A DNA stretch of 64,000 bases from Ferruginibacter sp. (GTDB lineage: Bacteria > Bacteroidota > Bacteroidia > Chitinophagales > Chitinophagaceae), in assembly GCA_025963635.1 (NCBI GenBank), contig JAOQAK010000002.1, positions 186,001 to 250,000 of the forward strand, given 5' to 3'. Below, in pieces: positions 54,666 through 64,000 of the stretch. The position numbers and the translations under genes were made by a program. The stretch's first letter is position 1. Each line of letters opens with the position of its first letter. The notes under the pieces are model-generated. The model did no database searches and was not told the origin of the DNA. It saw only the letters and a program-made list of their open reading frames with translations.

Positions 54666-55100
54666 TTAAAAATCATCGTCATCATCAAAGCCACTGCCGC
54701 CACCATCCAGGTCATCAAACCCGAGATCTTTAAAATCATCGTCTATCTTAAAATCATCATCTTCATCTTTGGCAGGCTTTTTTCCGACAGATTTTTTTGC
54801 CGCAGACTTTGGCACATCAAACTCATCAAAGTCGGGATCCCAATCATCATCATCCGCTTTTTCCCAATCGTCTACTTCATCCACATCATCAGTATCATCC
54901 TCGTCATCATCGTCATCATCATCTTTCTTTTTCTTGCCCGCAGCCTTTGTTTTCTTTACCGGGGTAATATCTTCAGCGGCATCATCCTCATCGTCTTCAT
55001 CTTCATCCTTCTTAGCTTTCGGCGACGCTTTCGGGACGGCTTTTTTGGTAGTATCCTCGGTAGGTGTAAGTTTTTTTCCTTTATCTGATTTCGTAGCCAT
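54666..55100 (-). CDS. Low-complexity Asp/Lys/Glu-rich protein
   Basis: The 144-residue product has alternating blocks of Lys/Ala (KKAVPKASPKAKK, KKTKAAGKKKK) and Asp (DDDDDDDEDD, DDDDWDPDFDE), with a Gly/Phe/Asp-rich end (FDDLDGGGSGFDDDDDF). No fold or domain is expected. The charged block pattern resembles histone-like Lys/Ala tails followed by an acidic region. The overlapping opposite-strand frame is Ser-rich and is the expected mirror of Asp codons, so it is disregarded. It lies between purA and pabB and could share their transcript. Function unknown. Confidence 0.7.
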   Translation of the reverse strand: MATKSDKGKKLTPTEDTTKKAVPKASPKAKKDEDEDDEDDAAEDITPVKKTKAAGKKKKDDDDDDDEDDTDDVDEVDDWEKADDDDWDPDFDEFDVPKSAAKKSVGKKPAKDEDDDFKIDDDFKDLGFDDLDGGGSGFDDDDDF

Positions 55101-55187
55101 ATATCAACTTATTAATGCTGTAAAATTTCTGATAGATTTTTAAATAGCCAAAAAAAAAGGCATGTTTTTTTATATTATTTTTTATTC

Positions 55188-56450
55188 TCAGGCCAATACT
55201 ATTTGGTCTCTGCCCGGTCCATTACTTATAAATTTAACAGGTACCTGCAAAAATTTATTAATGTAATCTATGTAATTTTTCATATTCTCCGGCAAGGCAT
55301 CATATTTTTCAATAGCAGTAATATCGGTCTCCCAACCGGCAAAACTTTTGTAAACGGGGTCAACCTTGATTTTATTCAGTTGGAAAGGGATATAATTCTT
55401 TTCTTCACCATCTACTTTGTACCCGTTGCAAACCTTCAGTTCCGGCAGGGAATCAAGGATATCGGTTTTAGTCATAATGATTTGTGTTACACCGTTTACC
55501 ATGCAGGCAAACTGCAATGCCACCAGGTCAATCCAGCCGCAGCGGCGGGGCCTACCTGTTGTAGCGCCAAATTCGCTTCCTATTTTCCGCAACGTTTCCC
55601 CGGTTTCATCGTCTAATTCCGTAGGAAACGGGCCACTGCCTACTCTTGTGCAGTATGCCTTGGAAACGCCATAAACTTCTTTAATTTTTTGCGGTGCGAT
55701 GCCCAGACCTGTACATACACCAGCCGAAATGGTATTGCTGCTGGTAACAAACGGGAAGGTTCCAAAATCTACATCCAGCATGCTTCCCTGTGCCCCTTCT
55801 GCCAAAACACGTTTGCCCTGCTGAATTTTATCGTTGATAAAATATTCGCCGTTAACAATTTTAAAGCCCCTTAGCAGTTCGATGGATTCAAAGAAATCAT
55901 CTTCCCAGGTGCTGATGTCTTCCTGGAAATTATAATTGTCAAGCAGGCGCTGATGCTTCAACCTGATTTTTATGTATTGAGAAATGAAGCCTTTATCGAG
56001 GATGTCACCAACTCTCAATCCATTGCGGCCTGTTTTGTCCATATACGCAGGACCAATTCCCTTTAATGTGGAACCGATCTTTTCATTGCCTTTCGCGAGT
56101 TCACTGGCCTTATCCAGCGCACGGTGTGTAGGTAAAATTAAATGAGCCCGTTCGCTGATGTATAAATTCTTTTTATAATCAATTCCCATTGAAGCAACGG
56201 TTTCACATTCTTTCTTTAAGGTGATCGCGTCTAAAACAACTCCGTTGCCAATCAGGTTAATTTTGTCTTCATGAAAAATACCACTGGGTATCTGGTGAAG
56301 CACTACTTTTTGCCCGTTCACATAAAGTGTGTGACCGGCATTCGGCCCACCCTGGAAGCGGGCGATTATGTCATAAGCGGGAGCGAAATAATCTACAATT
56401 TTCCCTTTGCCTTCATCACCCCATTGCAGTCCTAAAATTACATCTACCAT
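55188..56450 (-). CDS. purA: Adenylosuccinate synthetase
   Basis: It makes adenylosuccinate from IMP and aspartate using GTP, the first committed step to AMP. The 420-residue protein shows the P-loop QWGDEGKGKIVD at residues 9-20, NAGHTLY, GIGPAYMDKTGRNG, EGAQGSMLDVDFGTFPFVTSSNT (residues about 215-240) and RVGSGPFPTE, then a C-terminal GRDQIVLA. All hallmark residues of PurA are present. Confidence 0.97.
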   Translation of the reverse strand: MVDVILGLQWGDEGKGKIVDYFAPAYDIIARFQGGPNAGHTLYVNGQKVVLHQIPSGIFHEDKINLIGNGVVLDAITLKKECETVASMGIDYKKNLYISERAHLILPTHRALDKASELAKGNEKIGSTLKGIGPAYMDKTGRNGLRVGDILDKGFISQYIKIRLKHQRLLDNYNFQEDISTWEDDFFESIELLRGFKIVNGEYFINDKIQQGKRVLAEGAQGSMLDVDFGTFPFVTSSNTISAGVCTGLGIAPQKIKEVYGVSKAYCTRVGSGPFPTELDDETGETLRKIGSEFGATTGRPRRCGWIDLVALQFACMVNGVTQIIMTKTDILDSLPELKVCNGYKVDGEEKNYIPFQLNKIKVDPVYKSFAGWETDITAIEKYDALPENMKNYIDYINKFLQVPVKFISNGPGRDQIVLA

Positions 56451-57002
56451 TTTCTGTTGTTCGTTTATGTTATGTTGTTAAAGTCTTTATACTTGCAGAA
56501 TTTATCACTGTCTAAGCCATTTTGAATTGCAGGTGATATTTATGCCTGCCGGTTTTATTGTTAAAAGTGCTAACCGATAGATTATACCGCTAAACACAAT
56601 TGCCAATACTGCATTTTCGGACTATCTCAGCTGGTAAAAATAAATTGAAATAAAACAACCACCTAAAATGATATTTATTTGGTTCGAGACAATTGTTATG
56701 AAAAGATGGACAGCTACTGATCATAGCCTTAATAGGCCCGCATTATTACGAATAAAAAAATGTATTTTAACAATTTAATTTGCCTTCAGAAAAACTTCTA
56801 AATCTGTTGTGATCAGGTGGCAAAAACATCTTTAACAACCCGGTTCAAAAAAGAAAATAGTTCCATACCGGCAAGCGAAAAATAAGTGGTATAGAATAAT
56901 AACTATTTACGAACCCTCTTTTTATTTTAATGAAAAAAAACGGCCCATGACGCGGTTCTATCCGCAAATGCAGGACAAAAAATACTTAACTTCGGACTAT
57001 TA
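56451..57002. other. Intergenic region between divergent purA and secreted-protein gene
   Basis: The 552-bp region is AT-rich and contains no credible gene. It must hold two outward-facing promoters. No sequence here met the TAnnTTTG consensus with confidence. Confidence 0.5.
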
Positions 57003-58937
57003 ATGAGCCCAAAATTTTTTCTCAAAAAAGCGATTGTATTTTTTTGTTTGCTTTGCCAATTAGCTTCCAATGCGCAGGTATGTTCGGGAGCATTGGGTGA
57101 TCCTGTTGTGAATGTTAGTTTTGGTAGCGGAGCCAACCCCGGTGGTCAGTTACAAGCAGCTTCCACTACTTACACTTTCACTTCTGCCCCCTGTCCCCCT
57201 GATGGCAGTTATACCGTTGTGAACAATACAGCCGGATGCTTTGGCAGTACCTGGCATACCCTGCCGGAAGATCATACCCCCAATGACAATAATGGTTATA
57301 TGATGCTGGTAAATGCGTCTTTTAACCCCGGCGATTTTTATGTAGATACGGTAAAAAATTTATGTGCCAACACCACTTACGAGTTTGCAGCCTGGGTACT
57401 GAATGTTTTACTACCCACAGCTTGCAGCCCTAACCCCATCTCACCTAAACTCGTCTTTAACATCGAAACCACCAATGGTTCTATTTTGGGAACATACTCA
57501 ACCGGGGATATTCCATCTACCAGTGCTCCTTCGTGGAAGCAATATGGGTTATTTTTTACGACACCTTTTAACACTAACAGTGTCGTAATACGCCTAACCA
57601 ATACGGCCCCAGGGGGCTGCGGTAATGATTTGGCATTGGATGATATCACTTTCAGGCCCTGCGGCCCTGCGGTGATTGCAGGCGTGGGAGTCAACAACGA
57701 GAAGATTGTGGATGTTTGCAAGGGAAATGTTCCTTCTATGACGATTGCGGCAAATATCGGCACGGGTTATATTGCGCCCGCATTACAATGGCAGCACAGC
57801 GCCAATAGTGGAGTTAGCTGGTCTGACATTACGGGAGCAACTTCCCTTTCTTACCCATTTAACCAAACAGCAACCGGTGCATATCAGTACAGGTTAACAG
57901 CATCGGAGGGAACAAATACCGGCCTCAGCAGTTGCAGGGTGGCGTCTAACACGGTTGTTATAACCATTCATGATCTTCCCGCTGTAACTGCTGCAGGCAA
58001 TAGCCCGGTTTGTGAAAAGCAACCCATTAATTTGTCTGCTGCCGGCGCAACAAATTATACCTGGACCGGGCCGGCTGGTTATACATCAATTCTGGCCTCA
58101 CCCTCTTTTGCAGCAAAAAGTAACTCCGGCGGTCAGTACAATGTAACAGGCACCGATCAGTTTGGATGCAGCAATGCTGCCTCGGTGAATGTTGTCGTTT
58201 ACCCAAAGCCCGTTGTCACCATCATTGGAACACAAAAATATTGCGTGGGAAACTCAGTCATCTTACTTGCAGGCGGAGGGGTGACTTACCTATGGTCTCC
58301 TTCCAAGGGATTATCAAATGTAAATATTCCTAACCCGGTAGCCAGCCCTGTCGACACGACTACCTATAGTGTTATTATTGCCGGGACAAACAATTGTTAT
58401 GACACTGCAATAGTTATTGTGAATGTAATAAAAAAGCCTACGGCTAATGCTGGTCCCGATAAAATTTTACTCAAAGGGCAGCAGGTTATTTTAGAAGGTG
58501 TTGCAAGTGGTTCCAACACCAGCGTTAACTGGTTGCCTGTGTCATTTTTAGATAATCCATTGATGCTACAACCGGCTGCCACACCTTTAAACGATATCCG
58601 GTATGTACTCAGTGTTGTATCCAAAGACGGCTGTGGTTCGGCCACGGACGATGTTTTTGTAAAAGTGTACAATGATATTTATGTACCAACAGCTTTTTCA
58701 CCTAACAAAGATGGCATCAATGATACCTGGCATATTGAGGCGCTTACTGCAGTTCCTAATGCTAAGGTGCTTGTGTTTAACCGGTATGGAAAAATTGTAT
58801 TCGAGACTACCGGCAGCAACGAACAATGGAATGGCACTTTTAAAGGGCAGGCTTTGCCTACCGGGTCGTATGTATATATGATCGACCTTAAGAACGGAAG
58901 GCCTTTAAAAAAAGGAACGGTAACGATTATGCGATAA
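57003..58937 (+). CDS. Large secreted protein with CHU_C (T9SS sorting-type) C-terminal domain
   Basis: The 644-residue product has a signal peptide (KKAIVFFCLLCQLASNAQ). A Cys-rich N-terminal domain at about 25-225 (CSGALGDPVVNVSFGSG, LALDDITFRPCG) resembles a carbohydrate-binding-like jelly roll found in Bacteroidota. Ig-like/PKD domains follow at about 230-560 (VTAAGNSPVCEKQPINLSAAG, YCVGNSVILLAGG). The C-terminal CHU_C domain at about 560-644 has VPTAFSPNKDGINDTW and GTFKGQALPTGSYVYMIDLKNG. This domain targets proteins to type IX secretion and surface anchoring. Adhesin or binding roles are inference. The ATG at 57003 is the only sensible start. Confidence 0.9.
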   Translation: MSPKFFLKKAIVFFCLLCQLASNAQVCSGALGDPVVNVSFGSGANPGGQLQAASTTYTFTSAPCPPDGSYTVVNNTAGCFGSTWHTLPEDHTPNDNNGYMMLVNASFNPGDFYVDTVKNLCANTTYEFAAWVLNVLLPTACSPNPISPKLVFNIETTNGSILGTYSTGDIPSTSAPSWKQYGLFFTTPFNTNSVVIRLTNTAPGGCGNDLALDDITFRPCGPAVIAGVGVNNEKIVDVCKGNVPSMTIAANIGTGYIAPALQWQHSANSGVSWSDITGATSLSYPFNQTATGAYQYRLTASEGTNTGLSSCRVASNTVVITIHDLPAVTAAGNSPVCEKQPINLSAAGATNYTWTGPAGYTSILASPSFAAKSNSGGQYNVTGTDQFGCSNAASVNVVVYPKPVVTIIGTQKYCVGNSVILLAGGGVTYLWSPSKGLSNVNIPNPVASPVDTTTYSVIIAGTNNCYDTAIVIVNVIKKPTANAGPDKILLKGQQVILEGVASGSNTSVNWLPVSFLDNPLMLQPAATPLNDIRYVLSVVSKDGCGSATDDVFVKVYNDIYVPTAFSPNKDGINDTWHIEALTAVPNAKVLVFNRYGKIVFETTGSNEQWNGTFKGQALPTGSYVYMIDLKNGRPLKKGTVTIMR

Positions 58938-58964
58938 AGAACTTTTATTGCACAAACTTCTTGA

Positions 58965-60161
58965 TTAAGTTAATAACTGGTAACACTGGTTGGCAATTTC
59001 CAGCTCTTCATTAGTGGGCACGATCAATATTTTTACTTTTGAATTCACATCATTTATTTCGTGTACTCCATCTATCCGAAGGCTGTTTTTTTCTTCATCG
59101 GGGATAATGCCAAGGTATTCAAGATTGGAGGTTGCCAGCTTCCTGGTAAGTGCATCGTTTTCGCCAACACCGCCGGTAAATACAATTGCATCCAGTCCAT
59201 TGAGTGCAGCTGTGTAAGAACCAATGTATTTGCGAATGCGGTAAGCATACATTTCGTAGGCTAATTTTGCTTCCCCATTGCCTTTTTCCATTTCTTTTTT
59301 AACATCCCGCATATCACTAAAGCCGGTTAAGCCGAGCATTCCACTTTTTTTATTCAATAGTGTGCTTACCTGTTCGATATCGTATCCCAGTTGAGTAACG
59401 AGGTGAAATACAACTGAAGCGTCAATATTGCCAGAACGCGTGCCCATTATCAATCCATCCAGGGGCCCCAGGCCCATGCTGGTATCAATACAATTGCCAT
59501 CGTGGATGGCAGACATGCTACAGCCATTCCCCAAATGAATAGTGATGATCTTTGATGCTGGCTTTCCAAGGTATCGGATCGCTTGTTCGGAGACGTATTT
59601 ATGACTGGTTCCGTGAAATCCGTACACCCTTATTTTATGAGTATGATAAAACTCTGATGGGATGGCATACCTGTAAGCGTGCTCAGGAATAGAATTATAA
59701 AAGGCGGTGTCAAATACGGCGATTTGTTTTGCACTGGAAAATATTTTCTCGGCAACTTCTATTCCAATGTAGTGGGCGGGATTGTGTAATGGCGCTAATG
59801 GGAATATTCTTTTTATTTCTTCTTTTACTTCCGGGGAAATCAAAGTGGTAGCTGAAAGATTTTCGCCTCCATGAACTACACGATGCCCCACAGCTGTAAT
59901 ATCTGAAGGATCATTAATCACCCCCACCGTTTTATCCGTAAGCAGCCGGGTTACTTCCTTCAGCCCATCGGCATGGTCAAAGATTTCAAGTGACTCGGTA
60001 ATAACATTCTCCTTGCCATTGACATAGGTTTTGTGAATGATCTTTGAATTGGTAAGCCCTATGCTTTCCACTATACCACTGCAAATAATGGTTCTGGCAG
60101 GCATATTGATCATCTGGTACTTTATAGAACTGCTGCCAGAGTTGATAACGAAAATATTCAT
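58965..60161 (-). CDS. ackA: Acetate kinase
   Basis: AckA makes ATP from acetyl phosphate, or runs in reverse. The 398-residue protein has the start MNIFVINSGSSSIKYQ (family motif NxGSSS), VVHGGE, VFDTAFYNSIPEHAYRYAIP, RVYGFHGTSHKYV, IHLGNGCSM and TRSGNIDASV, all ackA signatures. An upstream in-frame ATG at 60188 would place repeat-encoded residues before the family start, so the ATG at 60161 is chosen. It follows pta, with heptamer-repeat arms in between. Confidence 0.97.
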   Translation of the reverse strand: MNIFVINSGSSSIKYQMINMPARTIICSGIVESIGLTNSKIIHKTYVNGKENVITESLEIFDHADGLKEVTRLLTDKTVGVINDPSDITAVGHRVVHGGENLSATTLISPEVKEEIKRIFPLAPLHNPAHYIGIEVAEKIFSSAKQIAVFDTAFYNSIPEHAYRYAIPSEFYHTHKIRVYGFHGTSHKYVSEQAIRYLGKPASKIITIHLGNGCSMSAIHDGNCIDTSMGLGPLDGLIMGTRSGNIDASVVFHLVTQLGYDIEQVSTLLNKKSGMLGLTGFSDMRDVKKEMEKGNGEAKLAYEMYAYRIRKYIGSYTAALNGLDAIVFTGGVGENDALTRKLATSNLEYLGIIPDEEKNSLRIDGVHEINDVNSKVKILIVPTNEELEIANQCYQLLT

Positions 60162-60176
60162 TGGATTTCTTTTGAA

Positions 60177-60370
60177 GTGAATGGGCAATGGTGAATGGTG
60201 ATCGTGAATGGAAATAGTAGTTTAATTATTTTATTTATTTGCTGGAATCATTCTAATTAATTTACGTGATGGATAATTGCTTTTAAGATTTATAGCTTGC
60301 TATAAACGCCATACGAAAGTGTATTGGCGTATTTTCACCATTGACCATTGACCATTCACCATTGACGACC
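60177..60370. repeat. Inverted 7-bp repeat arms between pta and ackA
   Basis: Left arm 60177-60211: GTGAATG, GGCAATG, GTGAATG, GTGATCG, TGAATGG. Right arm 60336-60370: CACCATT, GACCATT, GACCATT, CACCATT, GACGACC, the complementary pattern. The 124-bp interior holds an imperfect hairpin at about 60305-60330 (ACGCCATAC / GTATTGGCGT). The arms begin directly at the pta stop and end 15 bp before the ackA start, so the transcript of this operon can fold into a long hairpin. Confidence 0.82.
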
Positions 60371-62461
60371 TTATTGCTGTGCTTGTATCGCCGTAATAAC
60401 AACCGTATTGAAAATGTCATCTACCGTACAACCCCTGCTTAGATCATTTACGGGTTTTCTTAATCCTTGCAGCATAGGTCCAATTGCTAATGCGCCGGTT
60501 TCTCTTTGCACGGCTTTGTAGGTATTGTTGCCGGTGTTTAAGTCCGGAAAAATAAGTACACTTGCCTGGCCGGCAACAAGGGAATCCGGCATTTTCTGTT
60601 TGCCTACAACGGGATCAACGGCTGCATCATACTGAATAGGCCCTTCAACATTTAAATCAGGCCTGGTTTCCCTGATGATCTCCGTGGCACGGCGCACTTT
60701 TTCTACATCTTCACCTTGTCCCGAAGTGCCTGATGAATAAGAAAGCATTGCTATTTTTGGTTCAATTCCAAACATGATGCTGCTTTCAGCCGATAATATA
60801 GCAATATCCGCAAGCTGTTCAGAAGTGGGATTGGGATTAACTGCGCAATCGCCAAATACGGTAACCCGGTCGGGAAGGCACATAAAGAATATGGAAGAAA
60901 CTGTGGAAACACCCGGCTTGGTTTTTACAAATTGTAAAGCCGGCCGGATAGTATGTTGTGTAGTATGATTGGCGCCAGACACCATCCCATCTGCATCACC
61001 TTTAAAAACCATCATCGTACCAAAATATGCGCCATCGGTCATCAGATCTTTGGCCATTTGCATGTTTACATTTTTTGTTTTGCGTAGCTCGTACAAGGTG
61101 GTAACATAATCATCATAATGCAGCGATTCTACCGGATCTATTATTTTTACATGATCCAAATCAAGGGTGATATCCAATCGCAGCAGGGCTGCAGCAATCT
61201 CTTCTTTTTTTCCAAGGATGGTAAGATCTACTACTTCCTGCTTTACCAGTTTTGAAGCGGCTATTAAGATTCTGTCATCGTTGCCTTCGGGTAATACGAT
61301 ATGTTTTTTGTGCAGCTTTGCTCTTTTAACCAACTGGTATTGAAACATACGGGGCGTAATCCCTTCAGGACGGGAAGTGACAATTCTGTCGATAATGGCT
61401 TCGGAGTCGATGTGTTTTTCAAATGTGCTGATGGCCAGTTCAACTTTTGGTTTGTTGCCTGCATATATTCTCGACTGAACGGCCCCAACGGTATTTACCG
61501 TAGCAAAAGTGCCTGATTCAACTTGTATGATTGGGATAACGGTTTCCAACCCTTCCACTAATTTAATGATAGGTTCTTCAGGCTCCAGTCCACCGGAAAG
61601 GATCATTCCCGCTACCTTTGGATAATTTTTGGATAGATTGGCCTGCAGCATAGCAACAATAATATCTGCCCTGTCGCCCGGCGTTATCACCAGTGTGTTT
61701 TCTTTGAGACGGGTAAGGCAATTTCTCAACTGCATCGCCCCTACAATAAAATGATCCACCTGGTTTGACAACAGGTGCTGACCAAACAATAATTTACCCT
61801 GAACCGCCTGAACGATTTCCTTCATAGTAGGATTGCCCAGGTCTTTATTGAAAGGAATAACGGCGCTCAATACCTCTTTTGGCAACCGGTTATCCAATAT
61901 TTGTTTCAGTTCATCAACAATGAGTGGATTTATTTTATTAGCAACCATCGCCACTACCTGCACCTCTTTATCTTGCAAAACCTGGTAAGTCGACAGGATG
62001 CTGTTGCCAATTTCTTCGGGAGTATTGTTATCCCCCTTTGTGATCAATATCAGGGGAATGCCCAGATTTTTTGCGATATCGATGTTGTAATCAAATTCAA
62101 AAGAAGCTCCATCGCCCTTAAAGCCGGTGCCCTCTACTACTACAAAATCATGACTTTCTTCCAGTTTTTTAAACTTGGCAATGATGCTGTCAATGATGAA
62201 AGAATTATTTCCTTCACTCCTGTGCTGTAATAATTCATCATAGGTAAATGCGAAAGTGTCTGTATAATTGATCTTTAAGTCAAATTGGTTGAGGATGGTT
62301 TCAATATGAATGTCTTTGCTAACTTCGGCCCGATCGTTTACCACTGGTTTGAAATAGGCAATATTTTTAATCTTGCCGACAAGGATATTCATCAACCCTA
62401 AGGTGATCACTGATTTACCACTATTTGGTTCGGAAGAAGCGATATAAATGGCCTTAGACAT
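60371..62461 (-). CDS. pta: Phosphate acetyltransferase, long form with N-terminal BioD-like domain
   Basis: Pta interconverts acetyl-CoA and acetyl phosphate; together with AckA it makes acetate and ATP. The 696 residues comprise an N-terminal P-loop ATPase/DRTGG-type domain (SSEPNSGKSVITLGLMNIL at about 9-27; ILSGGLEPEEPI in the DRTGG part) and the C-terminal Pta catalytic domain from about 370 (HIVLPEGNDDRILIAASKLV, DGMVSGANHTT, SYSSGTSGQGEDVEKV, GQASVLIFPDLNTGN). The long form with the regulatory N-terminal half matches the type found in enteric and many Bacteroidota genomes. Confidence 0.95.
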   Translation of the reverse strand: MSKAIYIASSEPNSGKSVITLGLMNILVGKIKNIAYFKPVVNDRAEVSKDIHIETILNQFDLKINYTDTFAFTYDELLQHRSEGNNSFIIDSIIAKFKKLEESHDFVVVEGTGFKGDGASFEFDYNIDIAKNLGIPLILITKGDNNTPEEIGNSILSTYQVLQDKEVQVVAMVANKINPLIVDELKQILDNRLPKEVLSAVIPFNKDLGNPTMKEIVQAVQGKLLFGQHLLSNQVDHFIVGAMQLRNCLTRLKENTLVITPGDRADIIVAMLQANLSKNYPKVAGMILSGGLEPEEPIIKLVEGLETVIPIIQVESGTFATVNTVGAVQSRIYAGNKPKVELAISTFEKHIDSEAIIDRIVTSRPEGITPRMFQYQLVKRAKLHKKHIVLPEGNDDRILIAASKLVKQEVVDLTILGKKEEIAAALLRLDITLDLDHVKIIDPVESLHYDDYVTTLYELRKTKNVNMQMAKDLMTDGAYFGTMMVFKGDADGMVSGANHTTQHTIRPALQFVKTKPGVSTVSSIFFMCLPDRVTVFGDCAVNPNPTSEQLADIAILSAESSIMFGIEPKIAMLSYSSGTSGQGEDVEKVRRATEIIRETRPDLNVEGPIQYDAAVDPVVGKQKMPDSLVAGQASVLIFPDLNTGNNTYKAVQRETGALAIGPMLQGLRKPVNDLSRGCTVDDIFNTVVITAIQAQQ

Positions 62462-62645
62462 GCTATTGGGATTTTAATATTTAAAACTTTGAAATGGGGA
62501 CAAAAGTCGGTTGAAAATTGTAAACACTTCATGACCAGAATCAGCCAGGTTCCTAATCCTGATGGCGAAAATTCGGGGGAGAAGGGGATATAACAGGGAA
62601 TAGATCATGTTGAATCCTTAGAGCGCTTGAAAGCCGGTGTAAAAT

Positions 62646-62672
62646 GAAAAAAGCCGTATCAGGATACAGCTT
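62646..62672 (-). terminator. Terminator after clpX
   Basis: On the minus strand AAGCTGTATC and GATACGGCTT form a 10-bp stem (one G-U pair) with a tiny loop, followed by TTTT and C-rich sequence. It begins 24 bp after the clpX stop. Confidence 0.7.
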
Positions 62673-62695
62673 TATAAAATTATTGAATTTACAAT

Positions 62696-63937
62696 TTAGG
62701 CAACTTTCAGCATGCTCATCTTGCTTGTATTGAATTTGCGCTGGGCATATTCCAAAGTAACCTCGAATGTTTTTACCTTTTGAGAAGGCAGTTCGTACAT
62801 CGCGTCAGTTAAAATACTCTCGCAAATACTGCGAAGGCCGCGGGCACCCAATTTGTATTCCAACGCTTTTTGCACCATAAAATCATACACCGCTTCGTCA
62901 AATTTTAGTTCGATACCTTCTATTTCAAATAAGCGGGTAAACTGTTTAATCAATGCATTTTTGGGCTCGGTTAAAATGTTGCGCAAAGTAGGTGCGTCCA
63001 GTGGATTGAGGAACGTAATTACCGGTAAACGGCCCAATAATTCGGGTATTAAACCAAATTGCTTTAGATCAACCGCATTCACAAACTGCAACAGGTTTTT
63101 CTGTTGAAACTCCTGTAGTTCCTTATTCACACTAAACCCGATAGCATGGGTATTTACACGTCTTGCGATGATTCGGTCCACCCCGTCAAATGCGCCTCCA
63201 CAGATAAACAAGATGTTGGATGTGTTTACTTTTACAAGTTTTTGTTCAGGGTGCTTCCGTCCGCCCTGTGGTGGCACCAACACTTCTGTTCCTTCTAGTA
63301 ATTTCAACAAGCCCTGCTGCACGCCTTCACCACTTACATCTCTTGTAATGGAAGGGTTGTCGCTTTTACGGGCTACTTTGTCTATTTCATCAATGAAAAC
63401 AATTCCTTTTTCTGCTGCTGCCACATCATAGTTACATGCTTGTAACAATCGGCTGAGCATGCTTTCCACATCCTCACCCACATAACCTGCTTCGGTAAAA
63501 ACAGTTGCATCTACGATGGCAAAGGGTACATTCAGCATACGGGCAATCGATTTGGCCAACAAGGTTTTACCGGTTCCGGTTTCACCTACCATAATGATAT
63601 TGCTCTTTTCTATTTCCACATCATTTTCTACCTTTTGATTGAGCCGTTTGTAATGATTGTATACGGCTACCGCCAAAATCTTTTTTGCATCATCCTGGCC
63701 AATTACATAGTCATCTAAAAATTTCTTGATTTCAACAGGCTTTTTTACGGTAAGTTTATGGGTAGCGCCACCGCTTTGTTTAGCATCGGGATAAATCATT
63801 AATTCCTGGCCAATTATTTCCTGTGCATGCTCCACACAATTTTCGCAGATATGTCCTTCCTGGCCGGCTATTAATATCTTTACCTCATCACGGCTTCTGC
63901 CGCAAAAAGAACAATGTAATGTTTGTTGTTTTGCCAT
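62696..63937 (-). CDS. clpX: ATP-dependent Clp protease ATP-binding subunit ClpX
   Basis: ClpX is the AAA+ unfoldase that feeds substrates to ClpP. From the ATG at 63937 the product is 413 residues with the N-terminal zinc domain ([11 protein letters not shown] and CENCVEH), Walker [16 protein letters not shown], Walker [12 protein letters not shown], pore loop GYVGEDVE, sensor LLGRLPVI and the C-terminal small domain with [15 protein letters not shown]. The frame is open further upstream to the window edge, but those residues are leader-encoded and the family start is MAKxxxLHCSFCG. Its -7 box is seen upstream. Confidence 0.97.
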   Translation of the reverse strand: MAKQQTLHCSFCGRSRDEVKILIAGQEGHICENCVEHAQEIIGQELMIYPDAKQSGGATHKLTVKKPVEIKKFLDDYVIGQDDAKKILAVAVYNHYKRLNQKVENDVEIEKSNIIMVGETGTGKTLLAKSIARMLNVPFAIVDATVFTEAGYVGEDVESMLSRLLQACNYDVAAAEKGIVFIDEIDKVARKSDNPSITRDVSGEGVQQGLLKLLEGTEVLVPPQGGRKHPEQKLVKVNTSNILFICGGAFDGVDRIIARRVNTHAIGFSVNKELQEFQQKNLLQFVNAVDLKQFGLIPELLGRLPVITFLNPLDAPTLRNILTEPKNALIKQFTRLFEIEGIELKFDEAVYDFMVQKALEYKLGARGLRSICESILTDAMYELPSQKVKTFEVTLEYAQRKFNTSKMSMLKVA

Positions 63938-63979
63938 GATAATCCTTTTATTCGCCGTGTATTCTCTACAATGGGATTG

Positions 63980-63987
63980 CAAAGATA
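63980..63987 (-). promoter_or_regulatory. -7 box of clpX
   Basis: On the minus strand TATCTTTG matches TAnnTTTG, 42 bp before the clpX ATG. The -33 region lies beyond the window end. Confidence 0.5.
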
Positions 63988-64000
63988 AGCAACCCATCAC

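Noticed and set aside
54769..55143. Ser-rich plus-strand frame opposite the Asp-rich protein
   Set aside because: Strings of Ser and Phe are the expected mirror of Asp and Lys codons; no start or context supports it.

Overview
The window looks like chromosomal core plus accessory DNA of a Bacteroidota bacterium, most likely Chitinophagaceae. Evidence: a SusC/SusD/SusE/SusF-type glycan locus, a surface protein with a CHU_C/gliding-type C-terminal domain, DUF4136 and SusE families, a fused isobutyryl-CoA mutase (IcmF), many lipoproteins, almost no Shine-Dalgarno sequences, and repeated promoter -7 boxes of the Bacteroidota form TAnnTTTG. No rRNA, tRNA, CRISPR array, insertion sequence or prophage was recognised.

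Layout. 1-6.4 kb: pdxA (cut by the window edge) divergent from rsmA, a lipoprotein, and icmF carrying three GC-rich intragenic repeat elements. 6.2-12.5 kb: small proteins, a CE2-like esterase lipoprotein, an ECF sigma factor with a small membrane partner, a DJ-1/PfpI protein and a PMT-type glycosyltransferase. 12.8-15.9 kb: ribosomal operon rplM-rpsI-rpsB-tsf, with inverted 7-bp repeats inside it. 16.4-27.7 kb: an alpha-glucan utilisation locus, GH13 amylase-Nudix-type regulator and susC-susD-susE-susF. 28-44 kb: ligA, a solitary HNH protein, housekeeping genes (obgE, pyrD, rsmE, dnaB, thiolase, terC) mixed with hypothetical, barrel and JmjC-like proteins. 44.1-53.3 kb: a DnaA-box-like cluster, then a rightward run pheT, coiled-coil gene, zapA, rny, rplS, tatA, gatA and a lytic transglycosylase. 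53.3-64 kb: pabB, an Asp/Lys-rich protein, purA, a large secreted protein, ackA-pta and clpX.

How genes work together. In the glycan locus a surface SusCDEF complex would bind and import alpha-glucan while the exported GH13 enzyme cuts it. The regulator encoded just downstream of the amylase has a Nudix fold with a degraded catalytic box. I found the same 17-bp inverted repeat (TGTGTAA-N3-TTACACA type) twice upstream of susC and once directly upstream of the amylase-regulator pair, which strongly suggests one operator family controlling the locus, including autoregulation. Pta and AckA form the acetyl-CoA/acetate/ATP pathway. Thiolase and IcmF fit acyl-CoA metabolism. ZapA and the adjacent coiled-coil gene are likely cell division factors.

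The most unusual non-coding features are (i) GC-rich elements inserted in frame in icmF in both orientations, (ii) 7-bp-period repeat arrays at three loci, two of them as inverted arms around spacers in operons, (iii) the DnaA-box-like cluster between dnaB and pheT, and (iv) the shared 17-bp operators.
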